Positions 34,687 to 44,213 of a DNA stretch of 64,000 nucleotides are shown here, piece by piece. This DNA is from JALNZU01 sp964463695. GTDB lineage: Bacteria; Bacteroidota; Bacteroidia; Bacteroidales; F082. The notes under the pieces are model-generated. The model ran no database searches. It was given only the letters and a program-made list of their open reading frames with translations, and was not told the origin of the DNA. The stretch covers positions 78,303-142,302 of the forward strand of contig CAYXCZ010000007.1 in NCBI GenBank assembly GCA_964463695.1. The letters run 5' to 3'. Both the position numbers and the translations under genes were made by a program. Positions within the stretch are counted from its first letter, which is position 1, and every line of letters begins with the position of its first letter.

Positions 34687-36402
34687 ATGAAATACCTCCT
34701 ATTTTCAACAAAGATATCCATGAAAACTGCTAAAAGTTTGGTTAACAGCAAATTCATTTTTCTGGTCCTGATTTTATTTATTGTTTCAATACAACTTTCA
34801 GGTCAGAGTCATAATGAAAAAGTGACCATTTTCAGTGCTTTTCAACCGAGCCTTCGTGAGGCTTCAAAAATAAACATCAACCCTGACCCTCAATCGCCGG
34901 TAATAAAATCAGGTGAATTGAATTTCAGCAACATTGAGCGTGTAATTGATGTTAAATCAGACCCTCCTCTTATCGCTTTTACTCAAGTTAAGACTGATGA
35001 AAAATCGGATAAATTCCGAAATTATTTAAAGGCTGCTTTAGGCTCGAATTTAAGTCCATTTTTCCTCTTCCAACACCATTCAGCTTTTAGCAAAAACATG
35101 GAGTTTGACCTTGGTATTCGTCACCAGTCATCGTGGTTAAATGTTAAAGATTATGCCCCTTCAACCTGGATGAAAAACAATTTTACAATGGGCACACACA
35201 ATGTTTTAGGCGAGCATTTATGGCACAATGAACTTGTTTATAAGTTTGACAACTTTCATTATTATGGTTTTAAGCCAGATGATTTTAGTGGAATACCGGT
35301 TGAGAAAGATCTGCTCAAACAGCACTATCAGCGAATTGGTTTCAAAAGTACCATTCAAAGTAATTATAGAGATATCAACTCATTACATCATGAAGTTAGT
35401 GTGTCGTACCATAATTTTTCAGACAATTACAAACACTATGAAAATCAAATTAAAGTCGATGGAACTTTAAAGAAATACTATGAATGGTTTCGATTCGACA
35501 GCAAGCAAATGGCAGCAGTTGATTTACAGGCTAATTTCTACTCAAGAGGTGATTCATTGGTTGAAAACCGGAGTTATTATGTCAAGGCCCGACCCTATTT
35601 ACAAATCTCAGGGAGCTTTTATGAAGTGCAGGCCGGAGTTTTATTGACACTCGCCAATGACTCAAGCAGTAAGTTTTTTGTTCACCCTGTGATATCCGGA
35701 AAGCTGTTCCTTTTTGAAGAAAAAGTTGAACTTTACGCACAGTTTGAAGGAGAGAACAACTATCACTCTTTGAATGATTTGACAAACGAAAACCCATTTT
35801 TGCGGCCTGGTGAATCAAGTTGGTGGAGTAATACAAAACAATTATTTAAAACAGGTATAAAAACAGGTGTAATTCCAAAACTTGATTTAAACATTGGCAT
35901 AAGCTACGCTAAGATCGAAAATGGCGGTTTCTATGTCACTGACACGAGCACACAATTCAGAAACTTCCTTACCGTTGAGCTCGATAATTACCAACAAATT
36001 CGTTTCCTTGCTCAGGCTTCCTATCATCATACCGATAAACTCCATTCGTCAATAAGCCTGACCTTTGATAAAAACGAAACAGAATCGTTGGAAAAAGCCT
36101 GGCATTTACCTGAATTTCAAGGTCAATGGGAGTTGAATTACAAACTTGATGATCAATGGAGTTTTGAGACCGGGTTACTAGTGATGGGCGAACGTTTTGC
36201 TCCCGGCAATCATTCCTCGTCGTTCAAACCTATTCGATTAAAACCTGTCACAGATCTTAATTTTGCTGTCAACTACAATTTTTCCAAACAGTTTGCTGTT
36301 TTTGCCCAGTTAAACAATGCTTTAAACAACCGTTACGAGCGCTATTACAATTATCCTGTTCAGGGCTTACAGCTTTTTGCTGGTATGAGCCTTCGTTTCT
36401 AG
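34687..36402 (+). CDS. Outer-membrane beta-barrel protein, TonB-receptor-like without plug
   Basis: The longest frame gives 571 residues; an internal ATG at 34720 would give a tidier signal peptide (MKTAKSLVNSKFIFLVLILFIVSIQLSGQ) and may be the real start. After a short N-terminal region (IFSAFQPSLREASKININP) the protein shows alternating amphipathic strands rich in aromatic residues and ends with F (GMSLRF), the outer-membrane barrel signature. The last strands (FAVFAQLNNALNNRYERYYNYPVQG) look like the end of TonB-dependent receptors, but no plug domain or TonB box is evident. It follows the TPR gene by 11 bp, so the two products probably act together. Confidence 0.85.
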   Translation: MKYLLFSTKISMKTAKSLVNSKFIFLVLILFIVSIQLSGQSHNEKVTIFSAFQPSLREASKININPDPQSPVIKSGELNFSNIERVIDVKSDPPLIAFTQVKTDEKSDKFRNYLKAALGSNLSPFFLFQHHSAFSKNMEFDLGIRHQSSWLNVKDYAPSTWMKNNFTMGTHNVLGEHLWHNELVYKFDNFHYYGFKPDDFSGIPVEKDLLKQHYQRIGFKSTIQSNYRDINSLHHEVSVSYHNFSDNYKHYENQIKVDGTLKKYYEWFRFDSKQMAAVDLQANFYSRGDSLVENRSYYVKARPYLQISGSFYEVQAGVLLTLANDSSSKFFVHPVISGKLFLFEEKVELYAQFEGENNYHSLNDLTNENPFLRPGESSWWSNTKQLFKTGIKTGVIPKLDLNIGISYAKIENGGFYVTDTSTQFRNFLTVELDNYQQIRFLAQASYHHTDKLHSSISLTFDKNETESLEKAWHLPEFQGQWELNYKLDDQWSFETGLLVMGERFAPGNHSSSFKPIRLKPVTDLNFAVNYNFSKQFAVFAQLNNALNNRYERYYNYPVQGLQLFAGMSLRF

Positions 36403-36577
36403 AAAGCTAAAAATTACCAGCTCATTTCGGATTAACAATACAAAAGAAATCGAGCTTTTTTCTCTCATTCAATTAATGTGAAGCTATCAACACATTGTTT
36501 CACACGATTGCGCTGAATTGTTGATAAAAACTCACATTTATGGTCAACGCTCATAAAAAACAATGAAGAAAAATGCT

Positions 36578-36585
36578 TACTTTTG
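36578..36585 (+). promoter_or_regulatory. Candidate -7 box of gyrB
   Basis: TACTTTTG matches TAnnTTTG and lies 33 nt before the gyrB ATG. No TTG at the ideal -33 position was found. Confidence 0.5.
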
Positions 36586-36618
36586 CAAGTTGTTTTTAGA
36601 AAACTTTGAAGAAAAATT

Positions 36619-38583
36619 ATGACTGAAGAAGAAAAAAGGACGCTCGCTTCCAGCGAATATAACGCCAGCAATATCCAGGTTCTTGAAGGATTGGAAGCAG
36701 TTCGCAAACGTCCTGCCATGTATATTGGCGATGTCAACATCAGAGGATTACATCATCTTGTTTATGAAGTTGTTGACAACTCCATTGATGAGGCTTTAGG
36801 TGGATTCTGCAATAAAATTGATGTTACAATTCATGAAGATAACTCTATTTCCGTAGTCGATAATGGTAGAGGTATCCCAACAGGCTTGCATGAAAAAGAA
36901 AACCGGTCGGCTCTTGAAGTGGTTATGACTGTGCTGCATGCCGGAGGTAAGTTTGATAAAGGTTCGTACAAAGTTTCCGGCGGTTTGCATGGAGTAGGTG
37001 TAAGTTGCGTTAACGCACTGTCAGTTCATTTGACAGCCGAAGTTTACCGCGAAGGGAAGATCTTCATTCAGGAATATGAATGCGGAAAACCGTTGTATGA
37101 TGTAAAAGCTATAGGAACTACAACTGACAACGGTACCAAAATCACCTTCAAACCTGATAACAGCATCTTTATCACAACCGTTTACGATTACAGCATTCTC
37201 GCAGCCCGTTTGCGCGAACTTGCTTTTCTAAACAGAGGAATCACCCTCATTCTCAACGATGAAAGAGAAGTTTCTGAAAGCGGAAAAATTAAATCTGAGG
37301 TATTTCATTCGGAAGCAGGTTTACCCGATTTCATCAAATACCTTGATGAAAACAGGGAAAAACTTATTCCGGAGGCTATTGCAATCGAAGGCGAACGCAA
37401 TGATATCCCGGTTGAAATTGCCATGCAATATAACACCTCCTTTGCTGAGAATCTTCACTCTTATGTGAACAATATCAACACTCATGAAGGAGGGACGCAC
37501 CTTGCCGGTTTCCGCAGAGGCCTCACACGTACGTTGAAGTCTTATGCTGAAAAAACAGGGATGTTAGCCAAACTTAAATTCGACATCAACGGAGATGACT
37601 TCCGTGAAGGTTTGACAGCGATTATTTCGGTAAAAGTTCCCGAACCACAGTTTGAAGGACAAACAAAAACCAAGTTGGGAAACAACGAGGTGATGGGAGT
37701 TGTGGATCAAATTGTTAGTGAACATCTTTCGAATTATCTTGAAGAAAATCCAAAAGAAGCCAGAACCATTGTAAATAAAGTAATTCTTGCTGCCACTGCA
37801 CGTCATGCTGCACGCAAAGCACGTGAATTGGTGCAACGGAAAAGTGTACTTTCAGGCTCAGGTTTGCCAGGAAAACTCTCCGACTGCTCCGAACGTGATG
37901 CCTCCAAAGCTGAAATTTACCTCGTCGAGGGTGATTCTGCAGGTGGTACAGCCAAGCAAGGTCGCGACAGACGTTTTCAAGCTATCCTTCCTCTTAGAGG
38001 AAAGATTCTTAATGTCGAGAAAGCCATGCCTCATAAAATTTATGAGAGTGAAGAAATTAAAAATATCTTCACAGCCCTTGGCGTACATATCGGAACTGAT
38101 GAGGATAGCAAAGCCTTGAATATTGACAAACTTCGCTATCATAAAATTGTCATCATGACCGATGCTGACATTGATGGAAGCCATATCGCTACGTTGATTC
38201 TTACTTTCTTTTTCAGGTACATGACTGATCTGATTGAAAAAGGCTACGTTTATATCGCCACTCCCCCCCTCTATCTACTCCGCAAAGGCAAGCAGGAACG
38301 CTATTGCTGGAATGAAGAAGAGCGCGAGGCACTTACAAAAGAGTGGTCATCTGATGGCAGCGAGAAAGGCATTCATATCCAACGTTATAAAGGTTTGGGT
38401 GAAATGAATGCCGAACAGCTTTGGGATACAACCATGAACCCGGCTTTCAGAACTTTACGTCAGGTGACTATTGAAAATGGCCTTGAAGCAGATCACGTGT
38501 TTTCAATGCTTATGGGTGACGAGGTTCCCCCTCGCCGTGCGTTTATTGAAGCTAATGCAAAATACGCTAAGATTGACGTATAA
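36619..38583 (+). CDS. gyrB: DNA gyrase subunit B
   Basis: GyrB is the ATPase subunit of gyrase, which introduces negative supercoils with GyrA. The 654-residue protein has the GHKL ATPase motifs (VVDNSIDEALGG, DNGRGIPTG, GGLHGVGVSCVNALS), the QTKTKLGN loop with the ATP-contacting lysine, the TOPRIM acidic motif (YLVEGDSAGGTAKQGRDR and the DADIDGSHI segment) and the C-terminal RYKGLGEMNAEQLW. It has no E. coli-type insert, as usual for Bacteroidota. It stands alone with its own promoter and terminator. Confidence 0.97.
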   Translation: MTEEEKRTLASSEYNASNIQVLEGLEAVRKRPAMYIGDVNIRGLHHLVYEVVDNSIDEALGGFCNKIDVTIHEDNSISVVDNGRGIPTGLHEKENRSALEVVMTVLHAGGKFDKGSYKVSGGLHGVGVSCVNALSVHLTAEVYREGKIFIQEYECGKPLYDVKAIGTTTDNGTKITFKPDNSIFITTVYDYSILAARLRELAFLNRGITLILNDEREVSESGKIKSEVFHSEAGLPDFIKYLDENREKLIPEAIAIEGERNDIPVEIAMQYNTSFAENLHSYVNNINTHEGGTHLAGFRRGLTRTLKSYAEKTGMLAKLKFDINGDDFREGLTAIISVKVPEPQFEGQTKTKLGNNEVMGVVDQIVSEHLSNYLEENPKEARTIVNKVILAATARHAARKARELVQRKSVLSGSGLPGKLSDCSERDASKAEIYLVEGDSAGGTAKQGRDRRFQAILPLRGKILNVEKAMPHKIYESEEIKNIFTALGVHIGTDEDSKALNIDKLRYHKIVIMTDADIDGSHIATLILTFFFRYMTDLIEKGYVYIATPPLYLLRKGKQERYCWNEEEREALTKEWSSDGSEKGIHIQRYKGLGEMNAEQLWDTTMNPAFRTLRQVTIENGLEADHVFSMLMGDEVPPRRAFIEANAKYAKIDV

Positions 38584-38600
38584 AACTTAAAAATAAAATT

Positions 38601-38638
38601 AAAAGCCTGATTCGAAACTTCTTATCAGGCTTTTTTTT
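38601..38638 (+). terminator. Terminator of gyrB
   Basis: AAAAGCCTGAT (38601-38611) and ATCAGGCTTTT (38624-38634) are perfectly complementary and run into eight T (38631-38638). Confidence 0.9.
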
Positions 38639-38695
38639 GTTGTTTAGATTTGAAGAGTAAGTTGATAATTTTATAGGCCTCACTTTGTAAGATTC

Positions 38696-38726
38696 TTGAA
38701 TAAAAGCAGTTAATCTATTATGTTTG
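38696..38726 (+). promoter_or_regulatory. Promoter of the methyltransferase gene
   Basis: TTG at 38696-38698, a 20-nt spacer and TATGTTTG at 38719-38726, 16 nt before the ATG at 38743. Confidence 0.55.
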
Positions 38727-38742
38727 TTTAAAATTCTATGTA

Positions 38743-39402
38743 ATGATCACTTTTAATGATATTCCTTCGCCTAAGCAGCCTTGTCCTCTCTGCCAAAAGG
38801 AATCAGTCATCTTTTATGAGAATCCACGCCAGACCTTTTTCCAATGCCAGCGATGCGAAGGGATTTTTTTAAATCCTTCACAACGACTCACACCAACTAA
38901 GGAAAGAATGAGGTATGATTTGCATCAAAACGACCCGGATAATAGTGGCTACAAAGCGTATGTGAAACCCGTCATAGAGAGAATAAAACAAAATGAGTCT
39001 TTGTCAGCGCAATGTCTGGATTATGGAAGCGGGCCTTCATCAGTTGTCATTCACCTGCTTGAGGAACTTGGATATCAACCAAAAGAATACGACCCTTTTT
39101 TTCATCCGGATACAACTGTTTTTGACCAAAACTATCATTTTATAACCTGTACCGAAGTGATGGAGCATTTCTACAAACCATTGGAAGAATTTCAAAAGCT
39201 CTATAACTTACTCCTTCCCGGAGGACAAATTTATTGTATGACACGACTTTATTGTCCTGAAATTGATTTTTCAACCTGGTTCTACAAGAATGATGCAACG
39301 CATGTTTTTATTTACACAGCTACGACAATAGACTATCTAAAAAAAATTCTAGGTTTCCAAAATGCGGTGATTGAGGACAAGTTAATTACATTCACAAAAT
39401 AG
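38743..39402 (+). CDS. SAM-dependent methyltransferase with N-terminal zinc-ribbon-like motif
   Basis: The 219-residue protein starts with a C-x2-C...C-x2-C pair (CPLC near residue 14, CQRC near 34) like the zinc-ribbon of Methyltransf_23-type proteins. A class I methyltransferase core follows: LDYGSGPSSVVIHLL (SAM-binding glycine motif), EYDPFFHPD, TCTEVMEHFYKPLEEFQKL and LLPGGQIYCMTRL. Such proteins methylate small molecules, sugars or proteins; the substrate is unknown. It is a single gene, convergent with the xanthine dehydrogenase operon 95 bp away. Confidence 0.88.
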   Translation: MITFNDIPSPKQPCPLCQKESVIFYENPRQTFFQCQRCEGIFLNPSQRLTPTKERMRYDLHQNDPDNSGYKAYVKPVIERIKQNESLSAQCLDYGSGPSSVVIHLLEELGYQPKEYDPFFHPDTTVFDQNYHFITCTEVMEHFYKPLEEFQKLYNLLLPGGQIYCMTRLYCPEIDFSTWFYKNDATHVFIYTATTIDYLKKILGFQNAVIEDKLITFTK

Positions 39403-39497
39403 CTGTTACTTCAAAGTATAACATTTCTTGTCGGGTTTCTGAAAATCAAAAACTATTTCATTAATTCATTGAAGCTATCACAGATTGTTAAATCTAT

Positions 39498-41801
39498 TTA
39501 TCTCTTTTTCAGACTCTTTACTGCACGAAGAATCATTTCCTGATTAGCAGGCAGGGCAAAGTAGGGCTCAGTTTGATGGTTATCAACAGACGAAATGGCA
39601 TCTTTTATTGCTAACCAAACAGAAAGAGCGAGCATTAAAGGAGGTTCGCCAACAGCTTTGCTTTGCCGGATTGTAGATGGATTTGGTGCATCATGTAATA
39701 AACTCACATTCAGCACTTCAGGAATATCACAGGCAGTTGGGATTTTATAGGTATCGGGTGATTTATTTAGTAATTTACCACTCGTGTCATAACGCAAGGT
39801 TTCCATTGTACACCATCCCACGCCTTGAATAAACCCACCTACGACCTGCCCTAAATCGATCTTTTCGTTGATGCTTTTGCCAGCATCATGCAGTATGTCC
39901 GATCGTAACAAACGTGTCATGCCGGTAAGAATATCCACTTCAACCTCAGAAACCGCCATACCAAAAGCAAAATAATGAAAAGGACGTCCACTACCTTTTT
40001 CTTTATCGAAATGTAAGTCAGGTGTCCCATAAAAACCTGTCGAACTCAAACTTACCTGATTCATATACGCTTTTAATACCAGGTCGTTGAAACTAATTTT
40101 ATGATGTGGGTCAAGCAAACAATAAACATGATCGTCTTCATAAATCATTTTCTCTTTATCAGCTTCAGTCAGTTTTAACAATCTAACTGCAACCTCTGTC
40201 AACCTTTCTTTCAGCGTCAGGATAGCATTTCGGACAGCCATACCGTTAAGGTCAGTACCTGAAGAGGCTGCTGTTGGTGAAGTATTGGGAACTTTAGAAG
40301 TATTTGTGGGACTAACACGAATCTTGCTTTCATCAATGCCAAGTTCAGAAGCAGCAATCTGAATCATTTTGGTATGTAAACCCTGCCCCATCTCTGTTCC
40401 TCCATGATTCAACAGAACAGTGCCATCCTTGTAAATATTTACCAAGGCTCCGGCCTGATTTAGAAAAGAAGTTGTAAAGGAGATACCAAACTTCACCGGA
40501 GTGAGTGCTAGTCCACGTTTTACATATTCATGAGTCGAGTTGAAGTCAGTAACTTGGTTTCTTCTGTTAAAGTAATCAGCTTGTTTGATTAGTTGATCCC
40601 ACAAAAGAAAGAGCCTGTTATTCTCAATTGTTTGGCCAAAATGCGTAATATTTTGTTTATCAACACCATAAAAATTTCGATACCTTACCTCGGCGGTATC
40701 CATTTTAAGAAATCGTGCGACGCTGTCAATTGCATGTTCGATTACTGCCATCCCCTGCGGTCCGCCGAAACCCCTGAAAGCCGTATTTGACGGTAAGTTT
40801 GTTCGCCACATCGTAGCTGTTACCTTCATTTCAGCTATGTAATAACTACTTGCAGCGTGAAACATAGCTCTTTCCAAAATGGCCATTGATAAATCAGTCG
40901 CGTATCCTGCATTTCCATTCAGATCGACGACATACGATTGAATCAAACCCTTATCATCAAATCCGATGCGATAATCAGCTTGAAAAGGATGGCGTTTGCC
41001 TGTCGAAAGCTGATCCTCATCGCGGCTAAAAATCATCTTTACTGGCCTTTGAGTTGTATGTGCCAACAATGCAGTCCAGGCTGCGATGTGATTTGCCTGC
41101 GTTTCCTTACCTCCAAAACCTCCACCCATGCGCATCACTTCGCAGCAAACCTGATTTGCTTGTTTGCCAAGAACTTCAGCTACAACAAACTGAACTTCGG
41201 TTGGATTTTGAGATGATGCAAACACAGTCATACTTCCATTCTCACCCGGAACACAGTAGGCTGCATGTGTTTCCAGATACCAATGTTCTTGTCCACCTAA
41301 TGATATTTGGTCACCAAGCTGGTGCGGTGCATCCTTGATTTTCTCAACAGGATTACCCCGCTGCATTACACGGGTAGGAGCAATTCGTTCATTTTTCTGA
41401 ATTGCATCATCGATTGTGATGATGGGGTCAAGTAACTCAAATTCGATTTTGATTTCTTTTGCTGCCTTGCGTGCAGCCATTTCATTTTCAGCAACAATTA
41501 AAAAGATCGTCTGACCAATGCAATACACTTCTTCCGCTGCAAGGCAAGGCTCATCGTGAACGAGGGGATTCAAGCTATTCACACCCGGTATGCGCTTGAA
41601 ATCCAATATATCAACAAGCCCTGGCATGGCTAATGCAGCAGAAAAATCGTATGATCGAATTCTGGCTCTGGCATGGGGACTTGAAAAAACAATTCCGGTA
41701 AGTGTATCTGATGCATAATTTATATCACTGATATAAAGCGCTTTACCTGTAACATGTGCTTTTGCACTTTCATGAAACGATGAATTGGTAGCTGACATCA
41801 T
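39498..41801 (-). CDS. xdhB: Xanthine dehydrogenase molybdopterin-binding subunit
   Basis: This 767-residue subunit holds the molybdenum cofactor of a xanthine oxidase-family hydroxylase that converts hypoxanthine to xanthine and urate. Diagnostic motifs are GGGFGGKETQ, the AFRGFGGPQGM loop with its substrate-binding Arg, GGTEMGQGLHTKMIQIAASELG, and the AVGEPPLML motif with the catalytic Glu near the C-terminus. Its start overlaps the xdhA stop by 4 bp. Substrate identity as xanthine is inferred from the split XdhA/XdhB layout and from XdhC in the same operon. Confidence 0.94.
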   Translation of the reverse strand: MMSATNSSFHESAKAHVTGKALYISDINYASDTLTGIVFSSPHARARIRSYDFSAALAMPGLVDILDFKRIPGVNSLNPLVHDEPCLAAEEVYCIGQTIFLIVAENEMAARKAAKEIKIEFELLDPIITIDDAIQKNERIAPTRVMQRGNPVEKIKDAPHQLGDQISLGGQEHWYLETHAAYCVPGENGSMTVFASSQNPTEVQFVVAEVLGKQANQVCCEVMRMGGGFGGKETQANHIAAWTALLAHTTQRPVKMIFSRDEDQLSTGKRHPFQADYRIGFDDKGLIQSYVVDLNGNAGYATDLSMAILERAMFHAASSYYIAEMKVTATMWRTNLPSNTAFRGFGGPQGMAVIEHAIDSVARFLKMDTAEVRYRNFYGVDKQNITHFGQTIENNRLFLLWDQLIKQADYFNRRNQVTDFNSTHEYVKRGLALTPVKFGISFTTSFLNQAGALVNIYKDGTVLLNHGGTEMGQGLHTKMIQIAASELGIDESKIRVSPTNTSKVPNTSPTAASSGTDLNGMAVRNAILTLKERLTEVAVRLLKLTEADKEKMIYEDDHVYCLLDPHHKISFNDLVLKAYMNQVSLSSTGFYGTPDLHFDKEKGSGRPFHYFAFGMAVSEVEVDILTGMTRLLRSDILHDAGKSINEKIDLGQVVGGFIQGVGWCTMETLRYDTSGKLLNKSPDTYKIPTACDIPEVLNVSLLHDAPNPSTIRQSKAVGEPPLMLALSVWLAIKDAISSVDNHQTEPYFALPANQEMILRAVKSLKKR

Positions 41802-43261
41802 CTATCCTCCATTTCTTTGTTGGCGGTTGACTGAACCCAGGCTTTCAAAAATAAATTTTGAGCAAGAATGCTTCGTGTTGAAGCATTCGCTCTGGCGTCA
41901 CTTATAGGTTGAAAATAAGAATCGATCAATGGAAAGCAATCCTCAACAAGTTGTTTGCTCCATCTTTTCCCATGACAAAAATCTTCAACTACGTTCACCC
42001 TTTTAACCATTGCAGCCATGCCCCCATAAACAAGCCGGATTGTTTTTACACTGGATTCAGGATCAAGTTCGAGACACAGAGCAATATTTACTGTTGTAAT
42101 ATCCAACTGTTTACGGACAGATGCTTTTTCAAAAAAACAAAAAAGCGAAGCTGACACTTTTGATAGTATAACTGATGTTAAAAGTTCATCCGCATTCAAG
42201 GCATTGGTTCGGTAACCGGTTAGAAATTCCTCAAGCGAGATTTTCCGTCTTCCACTCAATGATGCAATTTCAACTTCTGCACCTAAAGCGATAAACATTG
42301 GTAGAAGATCACCAATCGGGGATGCTGTTGAAAGATTTCCACCAACAGTTGCTACATTTCGAATCTGCTCCGATGCAAAAACTTCCAGAACAGGTAGTAT
42401 GACCTGATAATTATGAGTAGCAAATTCTTTTAGTGCTGTAATCGTGCATCCGGACCCAATTATGTATTCCTTTTCAGTTTCTTCAATTTTAGTAAGGCAT
42501 TCAACAGCAGACAGATCCAGAAAACACCTTTGATATTCAAATTGCTTGTTTTGTTTAATCGCCGTGTCGGTTGCTCCGTTAACAATGATGGCTTCAGGGT
42601 GACTAATTCTAAAATCCAAAGCGTCTTTTAAGGTGTAAGGCAAATAGTAGCATTGGTTTTCTGAATTAAAAAAATGACTATTTTCATCGTTTAATTTTCG
42701 CAGAATGATCACAATTTCTTGCTCTTGCATGGAAAATACATCAGGCGCACGGTTTGCCAGAACCTCATTTGCAGCATCAAGGATTGAAATATAACCTGTA
42801 CATCTGCACAGATTTCCGGCCAAAGCAGTCCTAATTTGTATTGGTGTGATATTGCTTTTCGATTTATATTTCGAAAATATCATCATGGCCATACCTGGAG
42901 TGCAAAAGCCACACTGACTTGCATGATGGTTGATCATAGCTTCCTGTACCGGATGCAAAAGCGAGTGATCTCTGCCTTTTCCTGACAAATGTTCTATCGT
43001 AATCAGTTGCTTTCCATGAAGACCTGAAAGAAACATCAGGCATGAGTTAACTGCTTTATAAACCAATTTATCATTTTCAAGCTCTGCAATTGTAACCGTG
43101 CAAGCACCACAGTCGCCCTCGGCGCAACCTTCTTTTGTGCCAATTAACCTGTTCATTCGTAAATAGTTAAGAACAGTTGTTGATGGTAAAAGTGAAGTTT
43201 TGGCGAAGTCTGTTTCAACAAGCCTGTCATTCAGTAAGAATTTTAAAATAGACGATTTCAT
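41798..43261 (-). CDS. xdhA: Xanthine dehydrogenase small subunit (2Fe-2S and FAD)
   Basis: The 487-residue protein joins a plant-type 2Fe-2S ferredoxin domain (CAEGDCGACTV), a second 2Fe-2S helical domain (QCGFCTPGMAM and LCRCTGY) and an FAD-binding domain with NGATDTAI and RNVATVGGNLSTASPIGDLLP. Electrons leave the Mo site through the two clusters to FAD and then NAD. This domain order is that of bacterial XdhA. It follows xdhC by 6 bp and overlaps xdhB. Confidence 0.94.
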   Translation of the reverse strand: MKSSILKFLLNDRLVETDFAKTSLLPSTTVLNYLRMNRLIGTKEGCAEGDCGACTVTIAELENDKLVYKAVNSCLMFLSGLHGKQLITIEHLSGKGRDHSLLHPVQEAMINHHASQCGFCTPGMAMMIFSKYKSKSNITPIQIRTALAGNLCRCTGYISILDAANEVLANRAPDVFSMQEQEIVIILRKLNDENSHFFNSENQCYYLPYTLKDALDFRISHPEAIIVNGATDTAIKQNKQFEYQRCFLDLSAVECLTKIEETEKEYIIGSGCTITALKEFATHNYQVILPVLEVFASEQIRNVATVGGNLSTASPIGDLLPMFIALGAEVEIASLSGRRKISLEEFLTGYRTNALNADELLTSVILSKVSASLFCFFEKASVRKQLDITTVNIALCLELDPESSVKTIRLVYGGMAAMVKRVNVVEDFCHGKRWSKQLVEDCFPLIDSYFQPISDARANASTRSILAQNLFLKAWVQSTANKEMEDR

Positions 43262-43267
43262 GATAAA

Positions 43268-44032
43268 TCAATCAGGGTTATTCTTTTTATCGATCAATTG
43301 TGCCAGAATGCTAAGTGCAATTTCTTCAGGAGTTTCACATTTCATAGGTAAACCTATTGGCATATGAACTTTGTCGATATCCTCTGCTGTAACTTGTGCA
43401 TCAGCCATTAGACGATCGCGAACTCCTGCTACTTTACGTTTACTTCCCAGCATTCCCAGATATTTCAAAGGAAACTTGATAAGATTCTCCAAAACAGCTT
43501 CATCACTTGCATGCTCCGGAGTTGCGATCACAACAAAACTTGAAGTATTGAGCTTGAGTTCAGGTATTGTTTCAACGTAATGCCCTTTGTGAAAAACGAA
43601 TGCATCATCTTTCAAATCTTCAAAAATGCCATCCCTCGGATCAATTATATGAATGACAAATCCAAAAGGCCTTGCCATATTTGACAAAGCTTTGCCAATA
43701 TGCCCAGCTCCAAAAATGTACAAGGCAGGCTTTTGGCCAAATGGTTCAAAATAAACAGTCATATCTCCCCCGCATTGCATTGCCAAATCTTCCTCCAACA
43801 AAAACGACATCATCTGTGGACGACTGTTTTGCAAAACATCAAGCGCATGCTTAACTACCTTAAATTCAATTGCTCCGCCACCAATAGAACCAATATTAAT
43901 ACCGCTTTCAAGAACCAACATTTTTGCACCTGCTTTTCGTGGTGTTGAACCGGAAGTTTTGGTCACTATGCATAGGACACCGGAATTACCTTCTTTTTGT
44001 TCCTTTTGTAGTCTTAATAAAATAGCATCCAT
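43268..44032 (-). CDS. xdhC: XdhC-family molybdenum cofactor insertion protein
   Basis: XdhC binds the molybdenum cofactor, helps sulfurate it and delivers it to XdhB. The 254-residue protein has the XdhC/CoxI N-terminal region (VTKTSGSTPRKAGAKMLV, IGGGAIEF) and the Rossmann-type C-terminal domain (YIFGAGHIGKALSNMA, LGMLGSKRK, HMPIGLPMKCETPEEIALSILAQL). It is the first gene of the operon. No Moco biosynthesis genes and no other purine catabolic genes lie nearby. Confidence 0.92.
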   Translation of the reverse strand: MDAILLRLQKEQKEGNSGVLCIVTKTSGSTPRKAGAKMLVLESGINIGSIGGGAIEFKVVKHALDVLQNSRPQMMSFLLEEDLAMQCGGDMTVYFEPFGQKPALYIFGAGHIGKALSNMARPFGFVIHIIDPRDGIFEDLKDDAFVFHKGHYVETIPELKLNTSSFVVIATPEHASDEAVLENLIKFPLKYLGMLGSKRKVAGVRDRLMADAQVTAEDIDKVHMPIGLPMKCETPEEIALSILAQLIDKKNNPD

Positions 44033-44213
44033 TTGAAAAAGATTAAACTTTGTCTTAATTAATTTTGTAATTCTGCAACTGTGATGAAAATGGAGGAATG
44101 ATATTCATTTGCAACGCATTTCGGCTGCAATTTAACAATTTCTTAATGTAATTTATACGATCTTAGCTATTAATTATTTAATATTGCCTGTTGAAAACTA
44201 AAAATATATCAGT

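Noticed and set aside
36485..36510. GTGAA...TTCAC repeat upstream of gyrB
   Set aside because: The arms are five bases, 16 nt apart; too weak to call an operator.
44108..44131. TTGCA...TGCAA inverted repeat before the phosphate transporter gene
   Set aside because: Five-base arms 12 nt apart in AT-rich sequence are expected by chance and do not match a Pho box.
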